Positions 45,618 to 55,470 of a stretch of DNA of 64,000 nucleotides are shown piece by piece. The stretch comes from Alphaproteobacteria bacterium (GTDB lineage Bacteria > Pseudomonadota > Alphaproteobacteria > Elsterales > Elsteraceae). Both the position numbers and the translations under genes were made by a program. The stretch spans positions 1-64,000 of the forward strand of contig JAAFIC010000006.1 of assembly GCA_013298565.1 (NCBI GenBank), read 5' to 3'. Within the stretch, counting starts at the first letter, position 1. Every line of letters starts with the position of its first letter. The notes under the pieces were generated by a model, which saw nothing but the letters and a program-made list of their open reading frames with translations, was not told the origin of the DNA and ran no database searches.

Positions 45618-45681
45618 TGCCCAATCCTATTCAGAAGCTCTGGTGATTCTTACAAATAGACCGAAAATCAGCGGGGGAGCG

Positions 45682-46848
45682 TTACCGCATCCCGGCTTTA
45701 ATCTCGCCCGGCATAGGCGCCACGGGGACGCCAGGGCGCACGAAGGGATTGGCGAGGCCACCGATAATGATTTTATCGTCGCCCTTCAACCCGTCGCGGA
45801 TTACCCGCAACCCATCGGCAAGGCCGCCCAGCGTGACAACCTTGGGCAAGACTTTGTTTTCAGGGCCAATGGTCATCACCACTTTGCGGGCTTGGTCGGA
45901 AACGATGGCCGAATCGGGGACGAGCAGGGCATCCACCTCGCCGTTCCACAGCCGCAAACGCCCAAAGCTGCCGGGCGTTAAAAAATGGTCGGCATTCTCG
46001 AACAGCGCGCGGCCCCGGATTGTGCCGGAGCGCCCGTTCAACTCGTTATCAATAAAATCCAGTCCGCCCTGGCGCGCCCACTCGGTTTCATCGCCAAGGC
46101 GCACTTGAACCGGAATCGTCCCCTTGCTATCGCGGTTGGACGGGCGCTGACCGGCTTTGGCGAGGCGGGCGTAGCGGATGTAATCGGCTTCCGACGCATC
46201 AAAGACGAAGTTGATCGGATCGTTTTGCACAATCGTGGTCAGCAGGGTTGCCCCTTGGCCCCCGGTCACGAGATTACCGACATCTATGCGCTTATCGGAA
46301 ATCCGCCCGGCGATGGGGGCGCGCACCTGCGTCCACTCCAGGTTCAGCGCGGCAGATTTCACGGCGGTTTCGGCAGCAGAAAGTTGGGCGCGGGCGACGG
46401 ACAGATTGGCTTGGCGCTGATCGAGATCGCGCCCGGTGATATTCTGATTGCGGATCAAGCCTTCGGCGCGGGCGACTTCCGTTTCGTTCAGCTTTACCTG
46501 CGCGCGGGCGCGGGCTACGTCGGCGCGGGTGGACTCGAGCGCAAGCTCGTAAGGGCGTTGGTCGATAGTGAACAGAAGATCACTCTTCTTCACCATTTGC
46601 CCGTCGCGAAAATGCACGTGCTCGATATAGCCAGAAACGCGGGCGCGCAACTCAACGCGCTCTACTGCCTCGAACCGCCCTGTATATTCATCCCACTGCG
46701 TTATTTTTTGCGCCAGCGGCGTCGCCACCGTAACGGGCGGGGCCGGGCGCGCACTTTGGCCTTGCGCGGCAAAACTCAGCCCCAAAAGGGTGGCCAAAAT
46801 CTGCCAAGTGGTGATGGTTGGAAGGTTCTTTGCCGAAAAGAAGCGCAT
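45682..46848 (-). CDS. RND efflux periplasmic adaptor (membrane fusion protein)
   Basis: A 388-residue periplasmic adaptor linking the RND pump to an outer-membrane channel. A signal peptide (about 1-30) precedes VTVATPLAQKITQWDEYTGRFEAVERVELRARVSGYIE, the lipoyl half. A coiled-coil hairpin (about 100-165, DVARARAQVKLNETEVARAE...) and a second lipoyl half AGRISDKRIDVGNLV follow. It lacks the usual lipobox Cys. It is first in a two-gene operon with the pump and divergent from serC. No TetR- or MarR-type regulator is adjacent. Confidence 0.94.
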   Translation of the reverse strand: MRFFSAKNLPTITTWQILATLLGLSFAAQGQSARPAPPVTVATPLAQKITQWDEYTGRFEAVERVELRARVSGYIEHVHFRDGQMVKKSDLLFTIDQRPYELALESTRADVARARAQVKLNETEVARAEGLIRNQNITGRDLDQRQANLSVARAQLSAAETAVKSAALNLEWTQVRAPIAGRISDKRIDVGNLVTGGQGATLLTTIVQNDPINFVFDASEADYIRYARLAKAGQRPSNRDSKGTIPVQVRLGDETEWARQGGLDFIDNELNGRSGTIRGRALFENADHFLTPGSFGRLRLWNGEVDALLVPDSAIVSDQARKVVMTIGPENKVLPKVVTLGGLADGLRVIRDGLKGDDKIIIGGLANPFVRPGVPVAPMPGEIKAGMR

Positions 46849-47066
46849 CGCACTACCTATTGAAGGGTACCAGATAAGGCCACGCGGAAGAACGCGCCCT
46901 GGTACAAAAAGGGACCGTATGGAGGAGGGATAACGCCGTCAATACGATTATGTTAATTATCCCCTAAGCGGATACTTCGGATTGCACCGTACTTCAATTT
47001 CGTCGCCGACGGAATGGGCGCGCGTAACCTTTGACGGGTAATTTCTCTTCCGCTAGCATTTATTTC

Positions 47067-47103
47067 GGCGCGACGCAGCCGGTCGGACAGCGCGCCACCG
47101 ACC
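47067..47103 (+). promoter_or_regulatory. structured leader before serC with mutually exclusive stems
   Basis: GGCGCG (47067-47072) pairs perfectly with CGCGCC (47091-47096). Within that loop GGTCGG (47081-47086) pairs perfectly with CCGACC (47098-47103). The interleaved stems must alternate or form a pseudoknot. The second ends three bases before the Shine-Dalgarno GGAGAG. An alphaproteobacterial 'serC motif' leader is known in this position; identity with it is inferred. Confidence 0.6.
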
Positions 47104-47116
47104 TTGGAGAGTAATC

Positions 47117-48283
47117 ATGACGACGCCCTTAGCCCGTCCGAAATCCCCCTATTTTAGCTCCGGCCCCTGCGCCAAGCGCCCCGGTTGGACCCCGCAAGCC
47201 TTGGAGAATGCCGTTCTCGGGCAGTCCCATCGCGGTAAAGCCGGCAAAGCCCGGCTGGCCGATGTGATCGAGCGTACTCGCGCGATCCTGAGAGTACCCG
47301 CCGATTACCGCATTGGCATTGTGCCTGCGTCTGATACCGGCGCGGTGGAAATGGCGCTGTGGTCGCTGCTTGGCGCCCGTCCGGTCGATATGGTCGCGTG
47401 GGAGAGTTTTGGGGCCGAATGGGTTACGGATGTGGTGAAAGAGCTGAAAATTCCGGGCGCGCGAACCCTTAAAGCCGCCTATGGCGCGCTGCCGGACCTG
47501 GGGCAAGTGAATAAAGATCACGACGTGGTCTTCACCTGGAACGGCACCACGTCTGGCGTGCGCGTGCCAAATGCCGACTGGATTGCCGACGACCGCGCGG
47601 GCCTAACGATCTGCGACGCCACCTCGGCGGCGTTTGCGATGGACCTGCCGTGGCCGAAGCTCGATGTAACCACCTTCTCCTGGCAGAAGGTCTTGGGTGG
47701 TGAGGGCGCGCACGGCATTCTTATTCTCAGCCCGCGCGCGGTGGAGCGGTTGGAAAGCTACACCCCGGCCTGGCCACTGCCCAAAATTTTCCGCCTCACC
47801 AAGGGCGGCAAGCTGATTGAGGGTATTTTTAAGGGCGAGACGATCAACACGCCGTCCTTGCTGTGCGTTGAAGATTACCGCGATGCGTTGCTCTGGGCCG
47901 AACAAGTCGGTGGCCTTGCGGGCCTCATTGCCCGCTCGGAAGCCAATCTGGCGGCAATCGCGGCGTGGGCCGATAAGACGGCGTGGGTCGATTTCTTGGC
48001 GGACGTGCCGGAAACCCGCTCCTGCACGTCGATTTGTTTGAAAATCGTCGATACCTGGTTCACGGCGCTGGGGGCCGAGGCGCAAGCGGATGTGCCGAAG
48101 CGCCTTGCGGCCAAGCTGGAGAAGGAAAAGGTGGCCTTTGACATCAACGGCTACCGCGATGCACCGCCGGGCCTGCGAATTTGGGGTGGGGCGACCGTGG
48201 AAACCGCCGATATCGAAGCCCTCATCCCGTGGTTGGATTGGGCCTATGCCGAGGTAAAGGCCGAACTCTCTGTTCCGGCCTAA
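47117..48283 (+). CDS. serC: phosphoserine aminotransferase
   Basis: PLP enzyme converting 3-phosphohydroxypyruvate to phosphoserine. The 388-residue product has the alphaproteobacterial form: [13 protein letters not shown] at about 12, [45 protein letters not shown] and the PLP lysine in [15 protein letters not shown] (about 195). GGAGAG lies 6 bases before ATG 47117. serA follows after a 72-base gap, so both early serine steps are together, probably controlled by the leader structure. Confidence 0.97.
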   Translation: MTTPLARPKSPYFSSGPCAKRPGWTPQALENAVLGQSHRGKAGKARLADVIERTRAILRVPADYRIGIVPASDTGAVEMALWSLLGARPVDMVAWESFGAEWVTDVVKELKIPGARTLKAAYGALPDLGQVNKDHDVVFTWNGTTSGVRVPNADWIADDRAGLTICDATSAAFAMDLPWPKLDVTTFSWQKVLGGEGAHGILILSPRAVERLESYTPAWPLPKIFRLTKGGKLIEGIFKGETINTPSLLCVEDYRDALLWAEQVGGLAGLIARSEANLAAIAAWADKTAWVDFLADVPETRSCTSICLKIVDTWFTALGAEAQADVPKRLAAKLEKEKVAFDINGYRDAPPGLRIWGGATVETADIEALIPWLDWAYAEVKAELSVPA

Positions 48284-48355
48284 CCCGCCCTCGCAATGTC
48301 CTGAAAAATTCTGTGCGGCCTGGTCAAACCGGGTCGCCTGCCGTTGAGGTTTACC

Positions 48356-49933
48356 ATGCCCAAAGTTCTGATTGCCGATTCCCTCAGCCCGCGCGCGGTT
48401 GATATTTTCAAAACGCGCGGGATTGAGGTCGATGTGAAAACCGGCCTGAAGCCGGACGAAATCAAAGCGATTATCGGCGACTATGATGGTCTTGCCGTGC
48501 GCTCGGCCACCAAAGTCACCGCTGATGTTATCGCGGCGGCAGGCAAGCTGAAGGTGATTGGCCGCGCCGGGATTGGCGTTGATACGGTCGATGTGCCCGC
48601 CGCCACCCAGGCCGGGATTGTGGTGATGAACACGCCATTCGGCAATTCTATCACCACGGCAGAACACGCGATTGCGCTGATGTTCGCCCTCGCCCGGCAA
48701 ATTCCCCAGGCCGACCGTTCTACCCACGCGGGCAAATGGGAAAAATCGAAGTTCATGGGCGTGGAAGTTACGGGCAAGACGCTGGGGATCATCGGCTGCG
48801 GCAATATCGGCTCCATCGTGGCCGAACGCGCTGTGGGCCTGCGGATGAAAGTGGCGGCCTTCGATCCGTTTCTGTCGGCAGACCGCGCCAAGGCGCTGGG
48901 GGTTGAAAAGGTTGATCTGGACGAGCTGTTTGCCCGTGCCGATTTCATCACGCTGCACACGCCGCTCACCAACGAAACCCGTGATCTTCTGAACGCCGCC
49001 GCTTTCGCTAAAATGAAAAAGGGCGTGCGGATCATCAACTGCGCGCGCGGCGGGCTGCTGGTTGAGGCCGATTTGAAGGTGGCCCTCTGCTCAGGGCAAG
49101 TGGCCGCCGTGGCGCTGGACGTGTTCGCGGTCGAACCCGCGAAGGAGAACGCGCTATTCGGGATGGAAAACGTCGTCGTTACCCCGCACTTAGGCGCCTC
49201 CACAAATGAAGCGCAGGAAAATGTAGCGCTGCAAATCGCCGAACAGATTTCAGACTTTCTGCTGGATGGCGCGGTAATGAATGCCGTGAACGTCCCCAGC
49301 GTGTCGGCGGATGAAGCCCCGCGCCTCAGCCCCTACATGCGCTTGGCCGAACAGTTAGGCTCCCTCGCAGGCCAGCTTCTAACCGCCGGTATCAAGGGCG
49401 TAACGGTGGAGTTCCACGGCGAAGCCAGCACCATTAACACGCGCCCGGTGACGGCGGCGGCCCTGACGGGGTTGCTGAAGCACGCGCTGGAAGAGGTGAA
49501 TATGGTCTCGGCCCCGGTCGTCGCCAAAGAACGTAATATCCAGATCGCCGAGCTGAAGCGCGATACGGCAGTGGATTATCACACGCTGCTGTCGCTGACC
49601 GTTGAAACCGATGCGGGCGCGCAGACTTTCCAAGGCACCCTCGTCGGCAATACGCTGCCGCGTATCGTGAAGCTCGGTAATGTGCCACTGGAAGCGGAGT
49701 TGGGGCAGCATATGCTGTTCATCCGCAATCTCGATAAGCCTGGGTTCATCGGCGCGCTCGGCGGGCTGCTGGGCGATGCGGATGTGAATATAGCTACTTT
49801 CCACCTTGGGCGGACGGCACCGGGGGCAGAGGCGGTATTGCTGACGGAAGTCGATCAGCCAATCCTGGCGGCTCTGCTTGAAAAGGTGCGGAAATTGCCG
49901 CAAGTGGTAGAGGCGCGCGCCTTAGAGTTTTAG
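48356..49933 (+). CDS. serA: D-3-phosphoglycerate dehydrogenase (long form)
   Basis: First committed step of serine synthesis. The 525-residue product from ATG 48356 (TGAGGT upstream) has the catalytic and NAD domains: GRAGIGVDTVDVPAA, GKTLGIIGCGNIGSIVA (about 145), NCARGGLL and the HLGAST segment. An allosteric-substrate-binding domain follows, and a C-terminal ACT domain (about 450-525, KPGFIGALGGLLGDADVNIATF) suggests serine feedback. A longer frame to 48344 is unlikely. TAGAGCGTTTAAG at the stop resembles the repeat start seen elsewhere. Confidence 0.97.
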   Translation: MPKVLIADSLSPRAVDIFKTRGIEVDVKTGLKPDEIKAIIGDYDGLAVRSATKVTADVIAAAGKLKVIGRAGIGVDTVDVPAATQAGIVVMNTPFGNSITTAEHAIALMFALARQIPQADRSTHAGKWEKSKFMGVEVTGKTLGIIGCGNIGSIVAERAVGLRMKVAAFDPFLSADRAKALGVEKVDLDELFARADFITLHTPLTNETRDLLNAAAFAKMKKGVRIINCARGGLLVEADLKVALCSGQVAAVALDVFAVEPAKENALFGMENVVVTPHLGASTNEAQENVALQIAEQISDFLLDGAVMNAVNVPSVSADEAPRLSPYMRLAEQLGSLAGQLLTAGIKGVTVEFHGEASTINTRPVTAAALTGLLKHALEEVNMVSAPVVAKERNIQIAELKRDTAVDYHTLLSLTVETDAGAQTFQGTLVGNTLPRIVKLGNVPLEAELGQHMLFIRNLDKPGFIGALGGLLGDADVNIATFHLGRTAPGAEAVLLTEVDQPILAALLEKVRKLPQVVEARALEF

Positions 49934-50052
49934 AGCGTTTAAGCCGGAGTCCCCCGCTGGGCCTCCGGCCTCATCCTGTCCTGGTCGGCGGGTGGATTGC
50001 CCCCGCAGGCCGGGTCTGGTAGCTGTAAACTATAAAAGCTGGGAGAAACGCC

Positions 50053-50244
50053 GTGGCCTCGATTTTCGATCTATCTCTTGCCGCTCACGCGCGCCAAGCC
50101 CCCATTACGGCGGCTTTTTTTACAGTGCTCTCTCAGGTTTCCGAGTTTCACGAGACCTGGGAAGCCTCAATTCTGTACGGCATCGCCTTCGCCGTGGGGA
50201 TGCACGCCGTCGTTTACGGTATTGGTTGGGTCATGCGGCGGTAA
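50053..50244 (+). CDS. small hypothetical membrane-associated protein, 63 aa
   Basis: Starts at GTG 50053 with GGGAGA nine bases upstream. The first half is mixed helical (DLSLAAHARQAPITAAFFTV), and the second half (SILYGIAFAVGMHAVVYGIGWVM) is one likely membrane segment ending in two Arg. I do not recognise it. It lies alone between serA and zwf on the same strand; codon use fits the genome. Confidence 0.55.
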   Translation: MASIFDLSLAAHARQAPITAAFFTVLSQVSEFHETWEASILYGIAFAVGMHAVVYGIGWVMRR

Positions 50245-50270
50245 AAACCGTCGTCGGCATTGCGCTTAAA

Positions 50271-50285
50271 TGTAATAAAACTACT
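50271..50285 (+). promoter_or_regulatory. candidate HexR operator upstream of zwf
   Basis: TGTAATAAAACTACT at 50271-50285, 64 bases before the zwf start, agrees in 12 of 15 positions with the HexR box TGTAATTAAATTACA known from other proteobacteria. A HexR-family gene lies in the same cluster. The assignment is inferential. Confidence 0.4.
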
Positions 50286-50349
50286 TTCCGTTCCACATAG
50301 AACCGCCTATGATTGATTTCAAGGTTGAAATCAGTCCTGGGAGGGACGT

Positions 50350-51819
50350 ATGGCGCAGATTATCCCTGTAGCGCCTTTCGATTATGTCGTGTTCGGTGGC
50401 ACGGGGGATCTCGCCCTCCGCAAGCTGCTGCCCGCGCTGTATCATCGGCACCAAGATCAACAGATCACTGGACCCTCGCGCATTATCGCCGTGGCGCGCA
50501 GCGCCCTTACGCGCGATGCGTATCTCGCTAAGGTGCTGGACTGGCTCAAAGGCCAAGTGGGGGATGATTTCGACGATGCGACCTGGGCCGCCTTTGCTGA
50601 TCGCATTCACTATGTCGCGGTCGATGCTATCGGCGAGTCTGGGTGGGCCGATCTGGCGGCGGCACTGGCCGATGGCGGCAGCAAAGTGCGGGTTTTCTAT
50701 CTCGCCACCGCGCCGGACCTGTTTGGGCCGATCTGCCGTAGCTTAAAAGCGGCGGGCCTTGCAACGCCCGATAGCCGCGTGGTGCTAGAAAAGCCGATTG
50801 GGACCGATCTTGCCTCGGCCCGCAAAATCAATGACGAGGTTGGCGCGGTTTTCAGCGAACAGCAGATTTACCGAATCGACCATTATTTAGGCAAAGAGAC
50901 GGTTCAGAACCTGCTGGCGTTGCGCTTCGCCAATAGCCTGTTCGAGCCGCTGTGGTCCTCGGCCTGGATTGATCACGTGCAGATCACCGTTGCCGAAACC
51001 GTTGGCGTTGAAAGCCGTGCGGGCTATTACGATAAGTCGGGCGCGTTGCGCGATATGGTGCAGAACCATCTCATGCAACTTCTCTGCCTGGTGGCGATGG
51101 AGCCGCCCCGGCAGATGGATAAGGACGCGGTGCGCGACGAAAAGCTGAAGGTATTGCGCGCGCTGAAGCCAATGAAAGCGCCCGATGTTCTCAGCCATAC
51201 CGTGCGCGGCCAGTATAAAGCCGGGGCGTCGCGCGGCGAAGGCGTGCCGGGGTATCTTGAAGAGCTTGGGCATGAAAGCCATACGGAAACCTTTGTGGCG
51301 CTGAAAGTGGAAATCCAAAACTGGCGCTGGGCTGGCGTGCCGTTCTATTTGCGAACGGGCAAGCGCATGGCCGAGAAGGTTTCGGAAATCGCCATTCAGT
51401 TCCGCCCGGTGCCGCACTCGATTTTTCCGAACGATGCCGGAGTGATTGATCCGAACCGCCTTATCGTGCGCTTGCAACCGAACGAGGGCATTCGGCTGCA
51501 TATGATGACGAAGGAACCCGGCCCCGGCGGGTTGCGCTTGCGCCCGGCGTCCTTGAATCTGTCCTTCGCCGAAGCCTTCAAAATCCGCAACCCCGATGCT
51601 TACGAGCGTTTGCTGATGGATGTGGTGCGCGGTAACGCCACTCTGTTCATGCGCCGCGACGAGGTGGAAGCTGCCTGGACCTGGGTCGAGCCAATTCTTG
51701 AAACCTGGGCGCACCGCGCCGAGCCACCGAAACCCTATGTAGCGGGTACGACCGGCCCAGCAGCCGCTATTGCGCTGATCGAGCGCGATGGTCGCACCTG
51801 GAATGAGGAGGCCGAATAA
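50350..51819 (+). CDS. zwf: glucose-6-phosphate 1-dehydrogenase
   Basis: NADP-linked oxidation of glucose-6-phosphate to 6-phosphogluconolactone, the entry to the Entner-Doudoroff and pentose phosphate routes. The product is 489 aa. [17 protein letters not shown] is the coenzyme site (about 14-30), and [21 protein letters not shown] (about 176) is the substrate and catalytic His signature. GGGAGGG precedes ATG 50350. The stop overlaps the edd start by one base (TAATG), so the two are coupled. No pgl lies between them. Confidence 0.97.
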   Translation: MAQIIPVAPFDYVVFGGTGDLALRKLLPALYHRHQDQQITGPSRIIAVARSALTRDAYLAKVLDWLKGQVGDDFDDATWAAFADRIHYVAVDAIGESGWADLAAALADGGSKVRVFYLATAPDLFGPICRSLKAAGLATPDSRVVLEKPIGTDLASARKINDEVGAVFSEQQIYRIDHYLGKETVQNLLALRFANSLFEPLWSSAWIDHVQITVAETVGVESRAGYYDKSGALRDMVQNHLMQLLCLVAMEPPRQMDKDAVRDEKLKVLRALKPMKAPDVLSHTVRGQYKAGASRGEGVPGYLEELGHESHTETFVALKVEIQNWRWAGVPFYLRTGKRMAEKVSEIAIQFRPVPHSIFPNDAGVIDPNRLIVRLQPNEGIRLHMMTKEPGPGGLRLRPASLNLSFAEAFKIRNPDAYERLLMDVVRGNATLFMRRDEVEAAWTWVEPILETWAHRAEPPKPYVAGTTGPAAAIALIERDGRTWNEEAE

Positions 51820-53648
51820 TGGCACTGCACCCCACGCTGGAAACCGTTACCGCGCGCATTATCGAGCGCTCGAAAGACAGCCGCGCTGCGTATCTTGTGC
51901 GTCTGCGTGCCGCTGCTGATAAAGGCCCGCGCCGCTCGCGCCTGTCCTGCGGCAACCTCGCCCACGGGTTTGCGGCTTGCGCGCCCGACGATAAGGCGGA
52001 TTTGAAGGCGGCCGCGAAGCCCAACCTTGCGATCATCACGTCGTATAACGACATGCTGTCGGCCCATCAGCCGTTCGAGCCTTATCCCGCGATCATCAAA
52101 GCGGCGGCGCGCGACGCGGGCGCGGTGGCGCAAGTGGCGGGCGGCGTTCCCGCCATGTGCGACGGTGTAACGCAAGGCCAAGACGGGATGGAACTGTCCC
52201 TGTTCAGCCGCGACGTGATTGCGCTTTCGACGGCGGTGGCCCTTAGCCATGCGATGTTCGACGGCGCGCTGTATTTGGGCGTCTGCGACAAGATCGTACC
52301 GGGCCTCGTTATCGGCGCGCTCGCCTTTGGGCATTTGCCCTCGGTATTCATTCCGGCGGGGCCGATGCCGTCGGGTCTGCCGAATAACGAGAAAAGCCGC
52401 ATTCGTCAGCTTTATGCCGAAGGCAAAGTAGGGCGGGCGGAATTGCTGGAAGCCGAAAGCGCCTCCTACCATTCGCCCGGTACCTGTACGTTTTACGGTA
52501 CGGCCAACTCCAATCAGATGCTGATGGAGTTCATGGGTCTGCATCTCCCCGGCTCCAGCTTCGTTAATCCGAACACGCCGTTGCGGGAGGCGCTAACGCG
52601 CGAATCGGTTCGGCAAGCCGTAGCGATTACGGCGGGCGGCAACTTCACCCCCATCGGCGAGATGCTGGATGAGCGCGCCTTTGTAAACGGCATTATCGGG
52701 CTGCTGGTTACAGGCGGCTCCACCAATCACACGCTGCACATCATCGCGATGGCGGCAGCGGCGGGCGTGCGGCTAACCTGGGATGATTTCAACGATCTTT
52801 CTGCCAGCGTGCCGCTGCTGGCGCGCGTCTATCCAAATGGCTCGGCAGACGTGAACCATTTCCATGCGGCGGGCGGCTTGCCCTTCGTGATTGGCGAGCT
52901 GTTGGAGGCGGGGCTGCTGCACGAGGACGTGCGGACCATCCTTGGGCATGGCCTGTCGGCCTATCGGCAGGAACCGTTTCTGACTGGCGAGGGCGGCGTG
53001 ACCTTCAAGCCGTCCATTCGCGAAAGTCAGGACTTGGCCGTGTTGCGCCCTGTCGCCAAACCGTTCGCGGCGGATGGCGGTTTGCGGATGCTGACCGGCC
53101 CGCTGGGGCGCGCGGTCATTAAAGTGTCGGCGGTCAAGGCTGAACATCGCATCGTCGAAGCCCCTGCCCTAGTGTTCGACAGTCAGAATGCCCTGCAAGA
53201 AGCGTTCAAACGCGGCGCGTTGGAGCGGGATTTTATCGCCGTTATCCGCTTCCAAGGCCCGAAAGCCAATGGGATGCCAGAGTTGCATAAGCTCACCCCT
53301 GCCTTGGGCGTGTTGCAGGATAAGGGCTTTAAGGTGGCGCTCGTCACCGATGGGCGCATGTCCGGTGCGTCGGGCAAAGTGCCCGCAGCCATCCACTTGA
53401 CGCCGGAAGCCTTGGATGGCGGCCCGATTGCCAAGCTGCAAACGGGCGATATTCTGCGCCTCGATGCCGAAGCAGGCACGCTGACCGTGCAGGCCGATTT
53501 GTCAGGGCGGGCCGCTGCTGTGATCGACGTGTCTGGCAATGATTTCGGTTGCGGGCGCGAGTTGTTCGGCGGTTTCCGCGCGCTCGTTGGCGGGGCCGAG
53601 AGCGGCGCGCATGTATTTGGGGCGCTGTTGGACCGGCAGGGGGCGTGA
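51819..53648 (+). CDS. edd: 6-phosphogluconate dehydratase
   Basis: Iron-sulfur enzyme making 2-keto-3-deoxy-6-phosphogluconate from 6-phosphogluconate. The 609-residue product has [74 protein letters not shown] and [16 protein letters not shown], all conserved in the IlvD/Edd family. The Cys residues at MCDG, VCDK and TCTF are likely cluster ligands. It is translationally coupled to zwf and separated from glk by a REP-like element. Confidence 0.97.
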   Translation: MALHPTLETVTARIIERSKDSRAAYLVRLRAAADKGPRRSRLSCGNLAHGFAACAPDDKADLKAAAKPNLAIITSYNDMLSAHQPFEPYPAIIKAAARDAGAVAQVAGGVPAMCDGVTQGQDGMELSLFSRDVIALSTAVALSHAMFDGALYLGVCDKIVPGLVIGALAFGHLPSVFIPAGPMPSGLPNNEKSRIRQLYAEGKVGRAELLEAESASYHSPGTCTFYGTANSNQMLMEFMGLHLPGSSFVNPNTPLREALTRESVRQAVAITAGGNFTPIGEMLDERAFVNGIIGLLVTGGSTNHTLHIIAMAAAAGVRLTWDDFNDLSASVPLLARVYPNGSADVNHFHAAGGLPFVIGELLEAGLLHEDVRTILGHGLSAYRQEPFLTGEGGVTFKPSIRESQDLAVLRPVAKPFAADGGLRMLTGPLGRAVIKVSAVKAEHRIVEAPALVFDSQNALQEAFKRGALERDFIAVIRFQGPKANGMPELHKLTPALGVLQDKGFKVALVTDGRMSGASGKVPAAIHLTPEALDGGPIAKLQTGDILRLDAEAGTLTVQADLSGRAAAVIDVSGNDFGCGRELFGGFRALVGGAESGAHVFGALLDRQGA

Positions 53649-53675
53649 GCATGAGTAGTGCTAGCCGGTTTCCGG

Positions 53676-53779
53676 CCCCTCACCCTTCCCTCTCCCTCGG
53701 GGAGAGGGTTTTCTGGAGATCACCCGATGCCCCTCGCCCCTTTGGGGAGAGGGGGACGCCGCAGGCGTCGGGTGAGGGG
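53676..53779. repeat. REP-like intergenic element between edd and glk
   Basis: Bounded by CCCCTCACCC (53676-53685) and GGGTGAGGGG (53770-53779), a perfect 10-bp inverted repeat. Inside are further G/C-rich arms (CCCTCTCC with GGGGAGAGGG, CCCCTCGCCCC with GGGGAGAGGGG). GAGATCA-CCG/TCCG motifs repeat at 53716 and 53784. It interrupts an operon. Confidence 0.75.
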
Positions 53780-53808
53780 ATTTTAGAGATCATCCGAGGA
53801 AGCCTGTC

Positions 53809-54807
53809 ATGGTAATTGCCACACCTACCGCTCACCGCCCGTGGTTGGTAGCCGATATTGGTGGCACCAACGCGCGCTTCGGGCTGATTGAGGCGGCGGG
53901 GGCGATGCCGGGCCATATCGGCAAGGTTCCGAGCGCTGAACATCGGACTTTGGCGAGCGCTGCAACAGCCTATCTGGCGGGGCTGCCTAGCCCTGTTCAG
54001 CCGACTGCCGCGTGCGTGGCCGTGGCGGGACCGGTCACGGGGGATCGTTTTAGGCTTACCAATCAAGCCTGGGATTTTTCGATTGCCGACACGAAGGCCG
54101 CGTTAGGGCTGGATCATCTCGCGCTGGTGAATGATTTCGAGGCGCTCGCGCTGTCCTTACCGCATCTCACCGCGCTGCGGCAAATTGGGCCGGGGGAGAA
54201 AATCCCAACGGCGGCGATGGCGGTGGCGGGGCCGGGCACCGGGCTTGGCGTCGGCGCGATTATCCCTGACGGGTCGGGTCAGTGGGTGCCTGTGCCGGGC
54301 GAGGGCGGTCACTGTGATGCGCCCATCGTCAGCCAAGAAGAGGCGGCGGTAGCAGCGGTGTTGCGGGCCGAGCAGGCGGCAGTAACGGCGGAATGCTTCC
54401 TCTCCGGGGGCGGCATCGAGCGGCTCTATCGCAGCCTTGCCACGGTAAGAGGTTTCCAAGTCGATCCGCACAGAAGCAACGCTGCGATTACGGCCACGGC
54501 AGTCGATGGGTCCGAACCGCTGGCCGTTGACACCTTGAGTATGTTTTGCGCGCTGCTGGGCAGCCTTGCCGGCAATCTAGCCGTTACCTTTGGCGCGCGC
54601 GGCGGCGTGTTCATCGGCGGCGGGATTGTGCCGCGTTTTGCCGATTTCTTCGCGGCCAGCCCGTTCCGCGCGCGTTTTGAAGCGCGCTACCGCATGGCCG
54701 CCTACGCGCACGCCATTCCCACCTACTTAATTCTCGCCGACACGCCCGCCCTGGATGGGGCGGCGGCGTGGCTAAAGGCCCATCAGGAGAGAGTGCATGG
54801 ATCGTAA
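53809..54807 (+). CDS. glk: glucokinase
   Basis: ATP-dependent phosphorylation of glucose to glucose-6-phosphate. The 332-residue protein of the bacterial Glk (ROK-unrelated) family has the ATP site ADIGGTNARFGLIE (about 14), CVAVAGPVTGDRFRLTNQAW (about 68), VNDFEALALSLP with the catalytic Asp, GPGTGLGVG and EGGHCD. GAGGAAG precedes ATG 53809. The end overlaps eda by 11 bases, so the two are coupled. It supplies the substrate for Zwf. Confidence 0.95.
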   Translation: MVIATPTAHRPWLVADIGGTNARFGLIEAAGAMPGHIGKVPSAEHRTLASAATAYLAGLPSPVQPTAACVAVAGPVTGDRFRLTNQAWDFSIADTKAALGLDHLALVNDFEALALSLPHLTALRQIGPGEKIPTAAMAVAGPGTGLGVGAIIPDGSGQWVPVPGEGGHCDAPIVSQEEAAVAAVLRAEQAAVTAECFLSGGGIERLYRSLATVRGFQVDPHRSNAAITATAVDGSEPLAVDTLSMFCALLGSLAGNLAVTFGARGGVFIGGGIVPRFADFFAASPFRARFEARYRMAAYAHAIPTYLILADTPALDGAAAWLKAHQERVHGS

Positions 54808-55432
54808 TCAAAAAATTCTCGACCTAATGGCCTTGGCTCCGGTTATTCCGGTGTTGGTGATCGAAGATGTCGATCACGCCGTGCCGCTAGCGCAAGCCTT
54901 GGTCGCAGGGGGCTTACGGGTGTTGGAAGTCACCCTGCGGACCTCGGTCGCGCTCGAGTGTATCGAGCGGATCGGCCAGCAGGTGCCGGGGGTGATCGTT
55001 GGCGCAGGCACGGTCAATCGCCCCATTGATGCCGATGCCGCCCGTTCGGTCGGCGCGCGGTTTCTGGTGAGTCCCGGCTCCACGCTGTCGTTGCTGGATG
55101 AAATGGATAAAACCGGCTTGCCGTATCTTGCGGGCGCGGCCACGGCCAGCGAAGTGCTGGGGTTGCTGGAGCGCGGCATTACGGCGGTCAAATTCTTCCC
55201 GGCGGAACCGGCGGGCGGGGTTGCGTATCTAAAAGCCCTGTCTGGCCCGCTACCGGAGATTCGTTTCTGCCCCACGGGCGGCATTGATCCGGTCAAGGCC
55301 AAGCAATATCTCGCGCTGCCAAACGTGCCCTGCGTCGGCGGCTCCTGGCTGGTGCCGAAAGACGCTCTTGCCAACGGTGATTACGCCCGAATCGAAGCCT
55401 TGGCACGGGAGGCGGCTTCCCTCAAGGGTTAA
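54797..55432 (+). CDS. eda: KDPG aldolase (2-dehydro-3-deoxy-phosphogluconate aldolase)
   Basis: Splits KDPG to pyruvate and glyceraldehyde-3-phosphate, completing the Entner-Doudoroff route. The 211-residue TIM barrel has VLEVTLRTSVALE (Glu and Arg of the active site, about 40-52), VGAGTVN, and the Schiff-base Lys in GITAVKFFPAEPAGG (about 130). RFCPTGGID binds phosphate. AGGAGAG precedes ATG 54797, inside the glk end. Confidence 0.96.
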   Translation: MDRNQKILDLMALAPVIPVLVIEDVDHAVPLAQALVAGGLRVLEVTLRTSVALECIERIGQQVPGVIVGAGTVNRPIDADAARSVGARFLVSPGSTLSLLDEMDKTGLPYLAGAATASEVLGLLERGITAVKFFPAEPAGGVAYLKALSGPLPEIRFCPTGGIDPVKAKQYLALPNVPCVGGSWLVPKDALANGDYARIEALAREAASLKG

Positions 55433-55470
55433 GCGATGCTACCACAGACCGGAGGGAGGATCGCCCACGC

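Noticed and set aside
42414-46848. Complete tripartite efflux operon
   Set aside because: Only the adaptor and pump are present; no outer-membrane factor or local regulator was found.
47067-47103. Stable H-type pseudoknot before serC
   Set aside because: The last loop would be a single base crossing a 6-bp stem, which is sterically unlikely. The alternating-stem model is preferred.
47603-48958. A 451-codon open frame on the minus strand across serC and serA
   Set aside because: It is antisense to two clearly conserved genes, has His/Gly/Arg-rich nonsense composition, and arises from GC-biased third positions.
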